From the NCBI GenBank assembly GCA_018241865.1, contig JAFECY010000133.1, positions 1 through 7,756 on the forward strand: DNA of 7,756 nt. Direction: 5' to 3'. Positions 1 to 6,701 of this stretch are shown here, piece after piece (the first letter of the stretch is position 1; every line of letters starts with the position of its first letter). The notes below the pieces were generated by a model that saw only the letters and a program-made list of their open reading frames with translations, ran no database searches and was not told the origin of the DNA. The position numbers and the translations under genes are program-made. Source of the DNA: Pseudomonadota bacterium (lineage in GTDB: Bacteria; Pseudomonadota; Gammaproteobacteria; Burkholderiales; Burkholderiaceae_D).

Positions 1-1662
1 CGCGCCAAGAAACGCCAGCAATACATCATCGACCGCATGTACCAACTCGGCTATATCACCCCGGAACAATACGAGGCAGCGCGCACAGAAGAATTGAAAG
101 TCAAGACCGACAACAACGAATTTGGCATTCATGCCGAATATGTCGCCGAGCTGGCGCGGAAGATGATCTACGATCAATTCAAGGAAGACACCTACACGCG
201 CGGCCTGAACGTCTACACCACCATCACCAAGGCCGATCAGGACGCGGCCTACTTGGCACTACGTAAGGGCGTGATGGACTACGAAAAACGCCACGGTTAT
301 CGCGGCCCGGAAGGCTACATGGACATTCCCGCCGCGAAGGAAGAAGCGGAAAGCGCCATCGAAGTGGAACTCGCCGACCATCCCGACAGCGATGACGTCA
401 TTACCGCCGTGGTGCTGGATGCGGCTCCCAAACTCGTGCATGCCGTACTGGCCACCGGCGAAGAAATCGAAATCAAGGGCTCGGGGCTGAGCTTCGCCGC
501 CAGCGCATTCAGCGACAAAACACCGCCCAACAAGCGCATCCGGCGCGGCGCCATCATTCGCGTCTCGCAGGAAGGCAAAGACTGGAATATCACCCAGATG
601 CCGGAAGTAGAATCAGCTTTCGTCGCAGCCAATACCGAAGATGGCAGCATCCGTGCGCTGGTCGGCGGCTTCGATTTCAATCGCAGTAAATTCAACCACG
701 TGACCCAGGCTTGGCGTCAACCCGGTTCGTCGTTCAAGCCATTCATTTACTCCGCCTCCCTTGAAAAAGGCTTGTCGCCAGCCACAATCATCAACGATGC
801 GCCGATTAGCTTTGGCGGCGGCGAAACCGGCGGTCAAGTGTGGGAACCAAAAAACTACGACAACAAATACGATGGCCCGATGACCATGCGGCGCGGCCTG
901 ATGAAATCAAAGAACATGATTTCGATCCGCATCCTGAACAAGATCGGCGCCAAATACGGTCAGGAATACGCCACCCGCTTTGGCTTCGATGCCGAAAAAA
1001 ATCCGCCTTATCTAACACTAGCGCTCGGTGCCGGTGCCGTCACGCCGCTGCAGATGGCCGGGGCGTATGCCGTGTTCGCCAACGGCGGTTACAAAATCAA
1101 TCCTTATCTCATCGCCAAAGTGACCGATGGCAGCGGCAAACCCCTGTTTGAAGCCAAACCGGAGAAAGCCGGTGACGAGGCCAATCGTGTCATCGACGAG
1201 CGCAACGCCTTCCTAATGGACAGCATGTTGAAGGATGTGGTCAAGCACGGCACCGCCACGCGCGCGCTGGTTTTAAAACGTTCTGATATTGCCGGCAAAA
1301 CTGGTACCACCAATGATTCTTTCGATGCTTGGTTTTCCGGCTATAACCCCAAAGTCGTGGGCATTGCTTGGATCGGTTTTGACCAGCCAAGAAATCTCGG
1401 CAACCGCGAAACCGGCGGCGGCTTGGCGCTACCGATCTGGATCGGCTACATGCAAAAAGCCCTGAAAGATTTGCCTATCACGGAGCGCCAAGTTCCAGAA
1501 GGCTTGATCCAAGCCGGCGGCGAATATTATTACGCGGAAAATCCGCCCGGCAGCGGCGTGCGCAGCTTGGGCACTGGCGGCGGCGGTGGCGAGAAGAACA
1601 ATGACGGCGCGCCAGCCGAGGAAGAAAAGACCAAGGACGAAGTCAAGAACCAGTTGTTCTAG
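1..1662 (+). CDS. mrcA: Penicillin-binding protein 1A, C-terminal part (5' end outside window)
   Basis: Bifunctional class A PBP that polymerises and crosslinks peptidoglycan in the periplasm. The frame is open from base 1, so the first in-window ATG (37) is internal; 553 residues are present of a family length near 770-800. The N-terminal anchor and glycosyltransferase domain lie off the left edge. What is visible is the linker after that domain (RAKKRQQYIIDRMYQLGYI), an OB-like insert (about residues 95-200), then the transpeptidase domain with all three motifs: SSFK with the catalytic Ser at 727-729, SKN at 907-915 and KTGTT from 1297. The C-terminus is a Gly-rich, then charged, tail (GTGGGGGEKNNDGAPAEEE), probably disordered. 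It converges on cyaY and their stops overlap. Family assignment is firm; the choice of mrcA/ponA over another class A PBP rests on the insert and the overall similarity. Confidence 0.95.
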   Translation, partial: RAKKRQQYIIDRMYQLGYITPEQYEAARTEELKVKTDNNEFGIHAEYVAELARKMIYDQFKEDTYTRGLNVYTTITKADQDAAYLALRKGVMDYEKRHGYRGPEGYMDIPAAKEEAESAIEVELADHPDSDDVITAVVLDAAPKLVHAVLATGEEIEIKGSGLSFAASAFSDKTPPNKRIRRGAIIRVSQEGKDWNITQMPEVESAFVAANTEDGSIRALVGGFDFNRSKFNHVTQAWRQPGSSFKPFIYSASLEKGLSPATIINDAPISFGGGETGGQVWEPKNYDNKYDGPMTMRRGLMKSKNMISIRILNKIGAKYGQEYATRFGFDAEKNPPYLTLALGAGAVTPLQMAGAYAVFANGGYKINPYLIAKVTDGSGKPLFEAKPEKAGDEANRVIDERNAFLMDSMLKDVVKHGTATRALVLKRSDIAGKTGTTNDSFDAWFSGYNPKVVGIAWIGFDQPRNLGNRETGGGLALPIWIGYMQKALKDLPITERQVPEGLIQAGGEYYYAENPPGSGVRSLGTGGGGGEKNNDGAPAEEEKTKDEVKNQLF

Positions 1663-1994
1663 CCAGCGAGGAGACGCACCGGCTGCCCGGCTTGGGCACT
1701 GATCGCGTTCGACAGCGCGGCGAACAATTCATCGCCGTTGCGGGTGTCACGCCATTCCTCGCCAATGCGTTTGTAGTGAAAGCCGCCCGATCTGGCGGCG
1801 ACCCAGATTTCCCGCATCGGCGTCTGGCTATTGACGATGATTTTCGAGCCGGCATCGATCAATTCGATTTCCAACACATTGCCGGCGCGACTGCATTCCA
1901 CATCCAGATCGCTGCTCTCCGCAAGCCGTTCCAGCGCCTGCTCGATCGCATCTAGCGTCGCTTCGGCTAGGGTCAAGAATTCGGATTCGGTCAT
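1659..1994 (-). CDS. cyaY: Iron-sulfur cluster assembly protein CyaY (bacterial frataxin)
   Basis: Frataxin-like protein of 111 residues (E. coli CyaY is 106), a cytosolic iron-binding regulator of the IscS/IscU Fe-S assembly machine. Seen: the N-terminal helix starting [20 protein letters not shown] with its acidic ridge, the strand GNVLEIEL, and the hallmark segment [25 protein letters not shown] followed by EEW, matching the family nearly end to end. The frame could extend to a TTG at 2006, but the ATG at 1994 has a GGAG six nucleotides upstream (2001-2004) and gives the usual N-terminus, so it is chosen. The gene is convergent with mrcA (shared CTAG at the stops) and divergent from lptM, as it is in enterobacteria. 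Confidence 0.95.
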   Translation of the reverse strand: [111 protein letters not shown]

Positions 1995-2000
1995 GCTACA

Positions 2001-2004
2001 CTCC
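2001..2004 (-). promoter_or_regulatory. Ribosome binding site of cyaY
   Basis: On the minus strand GGAG sits six nucleotides before the ATG at 1994. It decides the start, because the alternative in-frame TTG at 2006 lies upstream of this site. Confidence 0.7.
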
Positions 2005-2034
2005 AAGGCATTGCGTCAAACCTGCATTTTAATC

Positions 2035-2223
2035 GTGAAATCCACTTCCCATTTGCTCTGCATCGTCGCCGCCAGTCTGCTGCTGTCCGCTTGCGGTCAG
2101 CGCGGCCCGTTATATTTGCCGACGCCGCCTGCACCGGCCACGCCGACTCAAACGCATTCGGCAACCACGGCAACACCAGCCGCTACGTCCACCACGCAGT
2201 CCTCCGCTCCCGCCACCAAATAA
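2035..2223 (+). CDS. lptM: LPS translocon maturation lipoprotein LptM (YifL-like)
   Basis: Small outer-membrane lipoprotein of 62 residues. In E. coli, LptM (formerly YifL) binds the LptDE translocon and helps correct disulfide formation in LptD. Seen: a short signal peptide with hydrophobic core LLCIVAASLLL, lipobox LSAC with the lipidated Cys at 2092-2094 (residue 20), then GQRGPLYLP, the family signature (E. coli has CGLKGPLYFP). The rest is a Pro/Thr/Ala-rich disordered tail. The GTG at 2035 is preferred because it gives a normal 20-residue lipoprotein signal. An in-frame ATG at 1993 would give a 34-residue signal and overlap the cyaY start; neither has a strong Shine-Dalgarno. It lies 11 nt upstream of lysA and is probably cotranscribed with it. 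Identity is firm; the start is uncertain. Confidence 0.88.
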   Translation: MKSTSHLLCIVAASLLLSACGQRGPLYLPTPPAPATPTQTHSATTATPAATSTTQSSAPATK

Positions 2224-2234
2224 CTTGCTTCCCC

Positions 2235-3521
2235 ATGTCGCATTTTTCTTATCGGAATGGCGTGCTGCACGCCGAGAGTCTTGCCCTCTCTGAAATCGCC
2301 CAGCGCTTCGGTACCCCGACCTATGTCTATTCCAAAGCGGCGCTGCTGGAAAATTTCGCCGCCTATGCCGATGCCTGCAAAAAACACGGTCGTGCTACGG
2401 CCGAAAATGCATTGGTGTGCTACTCGGTCAAATCGAATTCCAATCTAGCGGTGCTGAATCTGCTAGCCAAACAAGGCTCGGGTTTCGACATCGTTTCCGG
2501 CGGCGAATTGCTGCGCGTACTGGCCGCCGGCGGCGATCCGCGCAAGGTGATTTTTTCCGGCGTCGGCAAGAGCCGCGAGGAAATGCAACTGGCGCTGTCC
2601 CACGACATCCTCTGCTTCAACGTCGAATCGGCGGCCGAACTAAAGCGCCTGAACGATGTGGCGGGCGAGCTCGGCAAGCGCGCGCCCATCTCGCTGCGCG
2701 TCAATCCGAACGTTGACGCCAAGACCCATCCTTATATTTCCACCGGGCTGAAAGAAAACAAGTTCGGCGTGGCCTTCGACGAAGCGCTGGCGATTTACCG
2801 CAGCGCTGCCATCCTGCCGCACATCGCCGTGGTCGGCATCGATTGCCATATCGGCTCGCAATTACTGGACGATGCGCCGTTGCTGGAGGCGCTCGACAAG
2901 TTGATCGAATTGATCGACACGCTGGAAGACGAAGGTATCGCCATTCACCACCTCGACATCGGCGGCGGCATCGGCATCAATTACAACGACGATCAGCCGG
3001 TCGCGGTCGGCGATTATCTCGGCCGTCTGTTCGCGCGCATCGATGCCTGGCGCGCAGCGCGGCACGCCGGCAAGGCGATCGCGGTGCTGTTCGAGCCGGG
3101 CCGTTCCATCGTCGGCAACGCCGGCGTGCTGCTGACCGAAGTGCAATACCTGAAGCACAGCCCGGACAAGAATTTTGCCATCGTCGATGCCGCCATGAAT
3201 GACTTGATGCGCCCGGCGATGTATGAAGCCTGGCACGGCGTGCAAACTGTCAAGCAAGACGGTGCGGATGTGCGTACTTATGATGTGGTCGGTCCAGTCT
3301 GCGAATCGGGCGACTGGCTGGCGCGCGCGCGCGAACTGGCGCTGGCGGAAGGCGACTTGCTCGCCATCCTCTCGGCCGGCGCTTACGGCATGACCATGTC
3401 CTCCAACTACAATACTCGAGGCCGTTCCGCCGAGGTGATGGTCGATGGCGACCAAGCGCACCTAGTCCGCGAACGCGAACAGGCGGCGCAATTGTTTGCG
3501 CTGGAAAAGCTGCTGCCGTAA
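2235..3521 (+). CDS. lysA: Diaminopimelate decarboxylase
   Basis: PLP enzyme that converts meso-diaminopimelate to L-lysine and CO2, the last step of lysine synthesis, in the cytosol as a dimer. The 428 residues match the family length. Seen in order: N-terminal FGTPTYVYSKAAL; the PLP Schiff-base lysine in CYSVKSN (K66, codon 2430-2432); SGGELLR; HIGSQ; the phosphate-binding glycine loop DIGGGIGI; EPGRSIVGNAG; the partner-subunit active-site motif GPVCESGD; and AGAYGMTMSSNYNTRGR near the C-terminus. The ATG at 2235 gives the usual N-terminus (MSHFSYRNGVLHAES); upstream in-frame sequence overlaps lptM and is not conserved-looking. No clear Shine-Dalgarno precedes it, so translation may be coupled to lptM, which ends 11 nt upstream. 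It converges on msrQ. Confidence 0.97.
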   Translation: MSHFSYRNGVLHAESLALSEIAQRFGTPTYVYSKAALLENFAAYADACKKHGRATAENALVCYSVKSNSNLAVLNLLAKQGSGFDIVSGGELLRVLAAGGDPRKVIFSGVGKSREEMQLALSHDILCFNVESAAELKRLNDVAGELGKRAPISLRVNPNVDAKTHPYISTGLKENKFGVAFDEALAIYRSAAILPHIAVVGIDCHIGSQLLDDAPLLEALDKLIELIDTLEDEGIAIHHLDIGGGIGINYNDDQPVAVGDYLGRLFARIDAWRAARHAGKAIAVLFEPGRSIVGNAGVLLTEVQYLKHSPDKNFAIVDAAMNDLMRPAMYEAWHGVQTVKQDGADVRTYDVVGPVCESGDWLARARELALAEGDLLAILSAGAYGMTMSSNYNTRGRSAEVMVDGDQAHLVREREQAAQLFALEKLLP

Positions 3522-3522
3522 A

Positions 3523-3539
3523 AATTCACGCTGCGAATT
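3523..3539 (-). terminator. Weak candidate terminator for the leftward msrPQ transcript
   Basis: Read on the minus strand, AATTCGC and GTGAATT pair (seven pairs including one G-U) around a three-base AGC loop and run directly into TTT. The stem is AT-rich and short, so as an intrinsic terminator it is weak. Its position just after the convergent lysA stop is suitable. Nothing better is visible for either gene in this gap. Confidence 0.3.
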
Positions 3540-3596
3540 ACGCCGCACGGCACCAGCCGATCAGCTTCGCGCTCGGTCATCAGATGATCGAACGGA

Positions 3597-3626
3597 CATG
3601 GTGCGCGCAGATGGATGCACGCCATG
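3597..3626. repeat. Imperfect inverted repeat between lysA and msrQ
   Basis: Arms CATGGTGCGCG (3597-3607) and TGCACGCCATG (3616-3626) face each other across an 8-nt loop. On the plus-strand RNA, ten of eleven positions pair, two as G-U, with one C-A mismatch. No T-run follows on either strand, so it is not a classical intrinsic terminator. It could block convergent transcripts or protect an RNA 3' end. The rest of the 3522-3672 gap shows no convincing gene. Confidence 0.45.
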
Positions 3627-3672
3627 ACGCCATTGCCGCACGCAAATGCGAAACCGCGATGCACCGTCCGGC

Positions 3673-4293
3673 TCAGGCCGCCGTCACCCTAGATCGCCAA
3701 AGCGACCAGTACAGCCGCAAGCCCAGCAGCGCAGCCACAATCGCCGTAAATAGCAGGGGTTGGGCGAAATCGTGCTTGCCCGCTTTCATCCACCAGAAAT
3801 GCAGCAAACCGAGCGGCGCGATCACATAGATCAGCCGGTGCAGCCATTGCCAGCGTTTGCCGCCCAGCCGCCGCACCATGCCATTGGTGCTGGTTGCCGC
3901 CAAGGGAATCAGCAGCACGAAGGCACTGAAGCCGACCGTGATGAAGGGACGCTTGAGCACATCCTTCCACATTTCCTGCAGATCGAAGAAATGATCGAAC
4001 CAGAGGAAGGTAGTGAAGTGCAGCGCGACGTAAAAGAAAGCGAACAAGCCCAGCATGCGGCGCAACTTGACTAGCCAGTTCCAACCCGACAGCCGCCGCA
4101 AGGGCGTCACCGCCAGCGTGATACAGAGGAAGTACAGAGTCCAGTCGCCCGTGCTGCGCGTGATGAATTCGATCGGGTTGGCGCCGAGCCGGTCGGTAAA
4201 ACCGTAAAAAAGCAAACGCGCCGCAGGAATCAGCGCAAGCAAGAATAATCCCGCCTTGATCCAGCCGATCTGTTTTGACGAAGGATGGAACAT
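3673..4293 (-). CDS. msrQ: Haem-binding membrane subunit MsrQ of the methionine sulfoxide reductase system
   Basis: Inner-membrane b-haem protein that passes electrons from the respiratory chain to MsrP (older name YedZ). The 206 residues match the family. Seen: about six hydrophobic segments (roughly residues 12-30, 48-65, 80-98, 118-134, 152-168, 178-196) and conserved histidines H92 (ALHFTTF), H152 (QWLHRLIY) and H165 (LLHFWW), the likely haem ligands. The ferric-reductase-like motif ends TPLRRL and RRMLGL are also typical. The ATG at 4293 follows the msrP stop by 8 nt. An AAGGG reading through that stop (TAAGGG, 4298-4304) serves as ribosome binding site, which indicates translational coupling with msrP. 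Confidence 0.96.
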   Translation of the reverse strand: MFHPSSKQIGWIKAGLFLLALIPAARLLFYGFTDRLGANPIEFITRSTGDWTLYFLCITLAVTPLRRLSGWNWLVKLRRMLGLFAFFYVALHFTTFLWFDHFFDLQEMWKDVLKRPFITVGFSAFVLLIPLAATSTNGMVRRLGGKRWQWLHRLIYVIAPLGLLHFWWMKAGKHDFAQPLLFTAIVAALLGLRLYWSLWRSRVTAA

Positions 4294-4301
4294 CAGTGCC
4301 C

Positions 4302-5282
4302 TTAAAAGAATTTTCTCAAGTCCATGCCAGCATACAGCGACGCCACCTCACTGTAACCGTTGAACATCAGGGTCTTGCGCTTGCGGGTAAAGAAGCCATC
4401 CTCGCCGATGCGGCGCTCGCTGGCCTGCGACCAGCGCGGGTGATCGACTTCCGGGTTGACGTTGGAATAGAAGCCGTATTCCTGCGGCGCAGCCAAGTTC
4501 CACGCGGTCTTCGGTTGATCGCGGGTGAAGCGGATTTTCACGATCGACTTGGCCGACTTAAAGCCGTATTTCCAAGGCACCACCACCCGCACCGGCGCAC
4601 CGTTCTGATTCGGCAGCACTTCGCCATACATGCCCAACGTCAGCAGGGTCAGCGGATGCATGGCTTCATCCAGCCGCAAGCCTTCGACATAGGGCCAATC
4701 CAGCACCCGGCTGCCGATGCCGGGCATTTGTTTTTTATCGGCCAGCGAAGTGAATTCGATGTACTTGGCGTTGCCATTGGGCTCGACCTTGCGAATCAAT
4801 TCCGCCAGCGAATAACCGATCCACGGAATCACCATCGACCAGCCTTCGACGCAGCGCAATCGGTACACGCGCTCTTCCAGCGGCGCCAGTTTCAGCAGGC
4901 TGTCGATATCCAGCGTCAGCGGCTTCTTGATCTCGCCCTCGATGCTGACCGTCCACGGTCGCGGCTTCAGGGTGCTAGCCAAGTGCGCCGGGTCGGCCTT
5001 GTCGGTGCCGAATTCGTAGAAATTGTTGTAGCTGGTGGCGTCCTTGTAAGCGGTCGGCTTGTCCATCACCACATAGGCGTTGTTGACCTTGGCTGCAAGT
5101 TTTTGTCCTGAGGCCGGTTGGGCGAAGGCTTCGCGGCCGGCCATCTCGAACAAAGCGCTGCCAGCGATCGAGCCGCGCGCCACTTGCTTGACGAAAGAAC
5201 GGCGCGACTCGAATACGGCGCGCGGCGTGATTTCCGAGGGATATGGCAGATCGATGCCGTTGGGATTACGCTTGATTAACAT
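4302..5282 (-). CDS. msrP: Periplasmic protein-methionine-sulfoxide reductase, molybdenum catalytic subunit MsrP
   Basis: Mo-molybdopterin enzyme (older name YedY) that reduces methionine sulfoxide in oxidised periplasmic proteins, with electrons supplied by MsrQ. The 326 residues compare with 334 in E. coli. Seen: a textbook twin-arginine signal, SRRSFVK at residues 26-32, followed by a hydrophobic stretch and AFA-Q as probable cleavage site near residue 54. The molybdenum-ligating Cys144 lies in [14 protein letters not shown] (codon 4851-4853). [21 protein letters not shown] and the late [17 protein letters not shown] block are also characteristic. A TTG at 5315 is in frame, but the ATG at 5282 with GGAG five nucleotides upstream gives the standard MLIKR start. 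msrQ follows after 8 nt. The 104-nt leader holds a palindrome and a possible promoter, so it may be transcribed separately from the sigma operon upstream. Confidence 0.96.
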   Translation of the reverse strand: MLIKRNPNGIDLPYPSEITPRAVFESRRSFVKQVARGSIAGSALFEMAGREAFAQPASGQKLAAKVNNAYVVMDKPTAYKDATSYNNFYEFGTDKADPAHLASTLKPRPWTVSIEGEIKKPLTLDIDSLLKLAPLEERVYRLRCVEGWSMVIPWIGYSLAELIRKVEPNGNAKYIEFTSLADKKQMPGIGSRVLDWPYVEGLRLDEAMHPLTLLTLGMYGEVLPNQNGAPVRVVVPWKYGFKSAKSIVKIRFTRDQPKTAWNLAAPQEYGFYSNVNPEVDHPRWSQASERRIGEDGFFTRKRKTLMFNGYSEVASLYAGMDLRKFF

Positions 5283-5287
5283 GGCTG

Positions 5288-5291
5288 CTCC
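5288..5291 (-). promoter_or_regulatory. Ribosome binding site of msrP
   Basis: GGAG on the minus strand, five nucleotides before the ATG at 5282. It supports that start over the in-frame TTG at 5315. Confidence 0.7.
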
Positions 5292-5295
5292 GTGA

Positions 5296-5327
5296 GGTAA
5301 GGGCTGCATGGACAAAGCTTAGTCCAT
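5296..5327 (-). promoter_or_regulatory. Candidate two-block promoter-like motif before msrP
   Basis: On the minus strand ATGGACTAAGCT (5327-5316), a 15-nt spacer, then TTACC (5300-5296). The same two blocks at the same spacing occur before the lipoprotein gene (7166-7135). GGA-TAA resembles an ECF -35 element. Against it, the TTACC is so close to the start codon that a transcript beginning about 7 nt later would start inside the ribosome binding site. Confidence 0.25.
5308..5327. promoter_or_regulatory. 20-bp near-perfect palindrome in the msrP leader, possible operator
   Basis: ATGGACAAAGCTTAGTCCAT equals its own reverse complement at 18 of 20 positions, the two mismatches being symmetric A-A positions flanking the central AAGCTT. 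It lies 25 nt upstream of the msrP start codon. It could be a dimeric regulator site or an RNA hairpin (six-pair stem ATGGAC/GTCCAT). Which protein would bind it cannot be told from the sequence. Confidence 0.5.
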
Positions 5328-5386
5328 TTGTTCGGCAAAACCTGACAAAAGATTTTACCGGCGCGGCAGGCGTGCCAAGCTAGCGT

Positions 5387-6175
5387 TCAGGGCTGCAACT
5401 GGGCATGCACGGCATTGGCCACCGCCAACAGGCGGGTCTTGCCCAAGCTGCCGGACAGGGCGTAGCCGTATTGCCGGTCGATCCAGTAAAACGCGTTGAC
5501 GCCATTTTTTTCCATGACCTGGAAACCGGTCTCGGCCTGCACTTGCGGCGCATGCCGGACGGTCAGGGTCAGTCGTTCGCCATCGCCCGATTCGTACATC
5601 AGTTGCGCCAGCGGCGCATCGTCTCCCGGCAGCAAGCGCCCACCCAGCAGGATGAATCCCTGCGTCTGCAAATCCGGCGCGCGGATCGGCGCATCCAGCC
5701 GCTTGGACAACCAGGCTACCAAGTGCGCCTCTTGCGCCGCCGGCACTTCGACCGGATGACGCTTTTCCGCCGCGAATACGACATGCGCCGCCAGTGCATT
5801 ACGGGCGAAGCCGGCCGCTGTCTGCATGGATGCCGTGGAGGCCGTCGAGGTCATGGATGCCGGCGTCAGCGGCCGTGCCGCATGGGCGAACCAGCCGGCC
5901 ACCAGACCGCAGGCCAACCAAGCCAACCCCGCCGCCAAACCGCGCGGCCAAGACGGTGCCTTCACCGCAGTGCTCAGGCGCAGCGGAATCGCTTCATTGA
6001 GGACGCCATCGTAATCGCGGTGCAAGGCCTGATTCTGCTCGCGCCAGTGCTGCAGGCTGACGCGAGCTTCAGGGTGATCGGCGAGATAGGCTTCTACTTG
6101 GGCGCGGCGGTCGGCATCGAGCCGGCCATCGACATAGGCGTGCAAATCCAGTTCGGTGATCGGTGCGCTACTCAT
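5387..6175 (-). CDS. Transmembrane anti-sigma factor
   Basis: Predicted single-pass inner-membrane regulator of 262 residues that would hold the ECF sigma factor encoded just upstream. Seen: a cytosolic N-terminal anti-sigma domain with the usual opening ELDLHAYVDGRLDADRR, a run of helix with HWREQNQAL, one membrane segment (about residues 78-98, LAAGLAWLACGLVAGWFAHA), then a Ser/Thr/Ala/Met linker (residues 105-120) and a periplasmic domain of about 140 residues containing GFILLGGRLLPG and FYWIDRQYGYALSG. It lacks the HxxxCxxC zinc motif of ZAS proteins; its only Cys (C89) is in the membrane. Its ATG follows the sigma stop by one nucleotide (TGACATG), with AGGA upstream, so expression is coupled. 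Neighbouring sigma gene and topology make the role likely; the signal sensed is unknown. Confidence 0.87.
   Translation of the reverse strand: MSSAPITELDLHAYVDGRLDADRRAQVEAYLADHPEARVSLQHWREQNQALHRDYDGVLNEAIPLRLSTAVKAPSWPRGLAAGLAWLACGLVAGWFAHAARPLTPASMTSTASTASMQTAAGFARNALAAHVVFAAEKRHPVEVPAAQEAHLVAWLSKRLDAPIRAPDLQTQGFILLGGRLLPGDDAPLAQLMYESGDGERLTLTVRHAPQVQAETGFQVMEKNGVNAFYWIDRQYGYALSGSLGKTRLLAVANAVHAQLQP
5825..5862. repeat. Short direct repeat in the linker of the anti-sigma gene
   Basis: CATGGATGCCG occurs at 5825-5835 and again at 5852-5862, 27 bp apart, so in frame. It encodes two ASM tripeptides nine residues apart in the juxtamembrane Ser/Thr/Ala linker, perhaps a small duplication. Confidence 0.5.
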
Positions 6176-6176
6176 G

Positions 6177-6683
6177 TCACTTGATCCTGCTTAAATGCGC
6201 GGAAGATTTGTGCCCCGCCGGCTGCCCGCTCAGCAATTGCTGCAGATGGCCACGGGCGCGCGCTAGGCGAGACATCACGGTGCCGACCGGAATCCCGAGC
6301 ACATCGGCCGCTTCCTGATACGTCAATTGCTCCAGCCCCACCAGCAGGATGACGGCGCGATGCTCGGCGCTGATCCGCAGCAGTGCCTGTTGCATGTCGA
6401 GCCGTAAGCCGGGGTCATGCGATATCGCCGCATCTTCTGCCGCCGCCGTCATCGAATCCGTGCTGCGCTGACGCGCCAGATCGTTGAGGTAAAGGCGATG
6501 CAACATGGTCAACAGCCAAGCGGTCAGATTGCTGTTGAGGCGAAACAGCCAGCGCCGGCGCATCGCCCGCTCCAGCGTGTCTTGCACTAGGTCATCCGCC
6601 CAGGCGACGTTGTGCGTCAGCGCCCGCGCATAGCGGCGCAAGCGCGGAATGTGCAAGGTCAGTTCCTGGGCGAAATCAGCCAT
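6177..6683 (-). CDS. ECF-type RNA polymerase sigma factor
   Basis: Alternative sigma-70-family factor of the extracytoplasmic-function type, 168 residues, with only regions 2 and 4. Seen: sigma2 (about residues 10-75) with the core-binding stretch ADDLVQDTLERAM and the DNA-facing TAWLLTMLHRLYLNDLARQR; sigma4 (about 95-150) with the helix-turn-helix LTYQEAADVLGIPVGTVMSRLARAR. A short polar tail follows. The start is the ATG at 6683, 18 nt after the lipoprotein stop; no strong Shine-Dalgarno is seen, so coupling to that gene is likely. The anti-sigma gene follows after one nucleotide. Probable targets are its own operon and perhaps msrPQ, which is inference from position. The ECF subgroup cannot be assigned by eye. 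Confidence 0.95.
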   Translation of the reverse strand: MADFAQELTLHIPRLRRYARALTHNVAWADDLVQDTLERAMRRRWLFRLNSNLTAWLLTMLHRLYLNDLARQRSTDSMTAAAEDAAISHDPGLRLDMQQALLRISAEHRAVILLVGLEQLTYQEAADVLGIPVGTVMSRLARARGHLQQLLSGQPAGHKSSAHLSRIK

Positions 6684-6701
6684 GTCGGCAAACTGGGACG
6701 C

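Noticed and set aside
2862..3461. 199-residue minus-strand frame inside lysA
   Set aside because: It is the antisense shadow of a full-length, well-conserved lysA; long antisense frames are common in GC-rich genes.
3407..3664. 85-residue minus-strand frame after msrQ
   Set aside because: It begins with GTG, overlaps the antisense of the lysA 3' end for over 100 bp and matches no family I recognise; kept only as a low-interest finding.
4275..5111. 278-residue plus-strand frame over msrP
   Set aside because: Antisense to a clear msrP with its active-site Cys; composition rich in His, Arg and Gln is typical of shadow frames.
5283..5386. Sigma-70 promoter TTGTCA with GGACTA at 17 nt on the minus strand before msrP
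   Set aside because: The -35 is fair but the -10 is poor, so it is not listed as a feature, though a housekeeping promoter here remains possible.
5405..6184. 259-residue plus-strand frame over the anti-sigma gene
   Set aside because: Shadow of the anti-sigma gene, whose start is tightly coupled to the sigma gene on the other strand.
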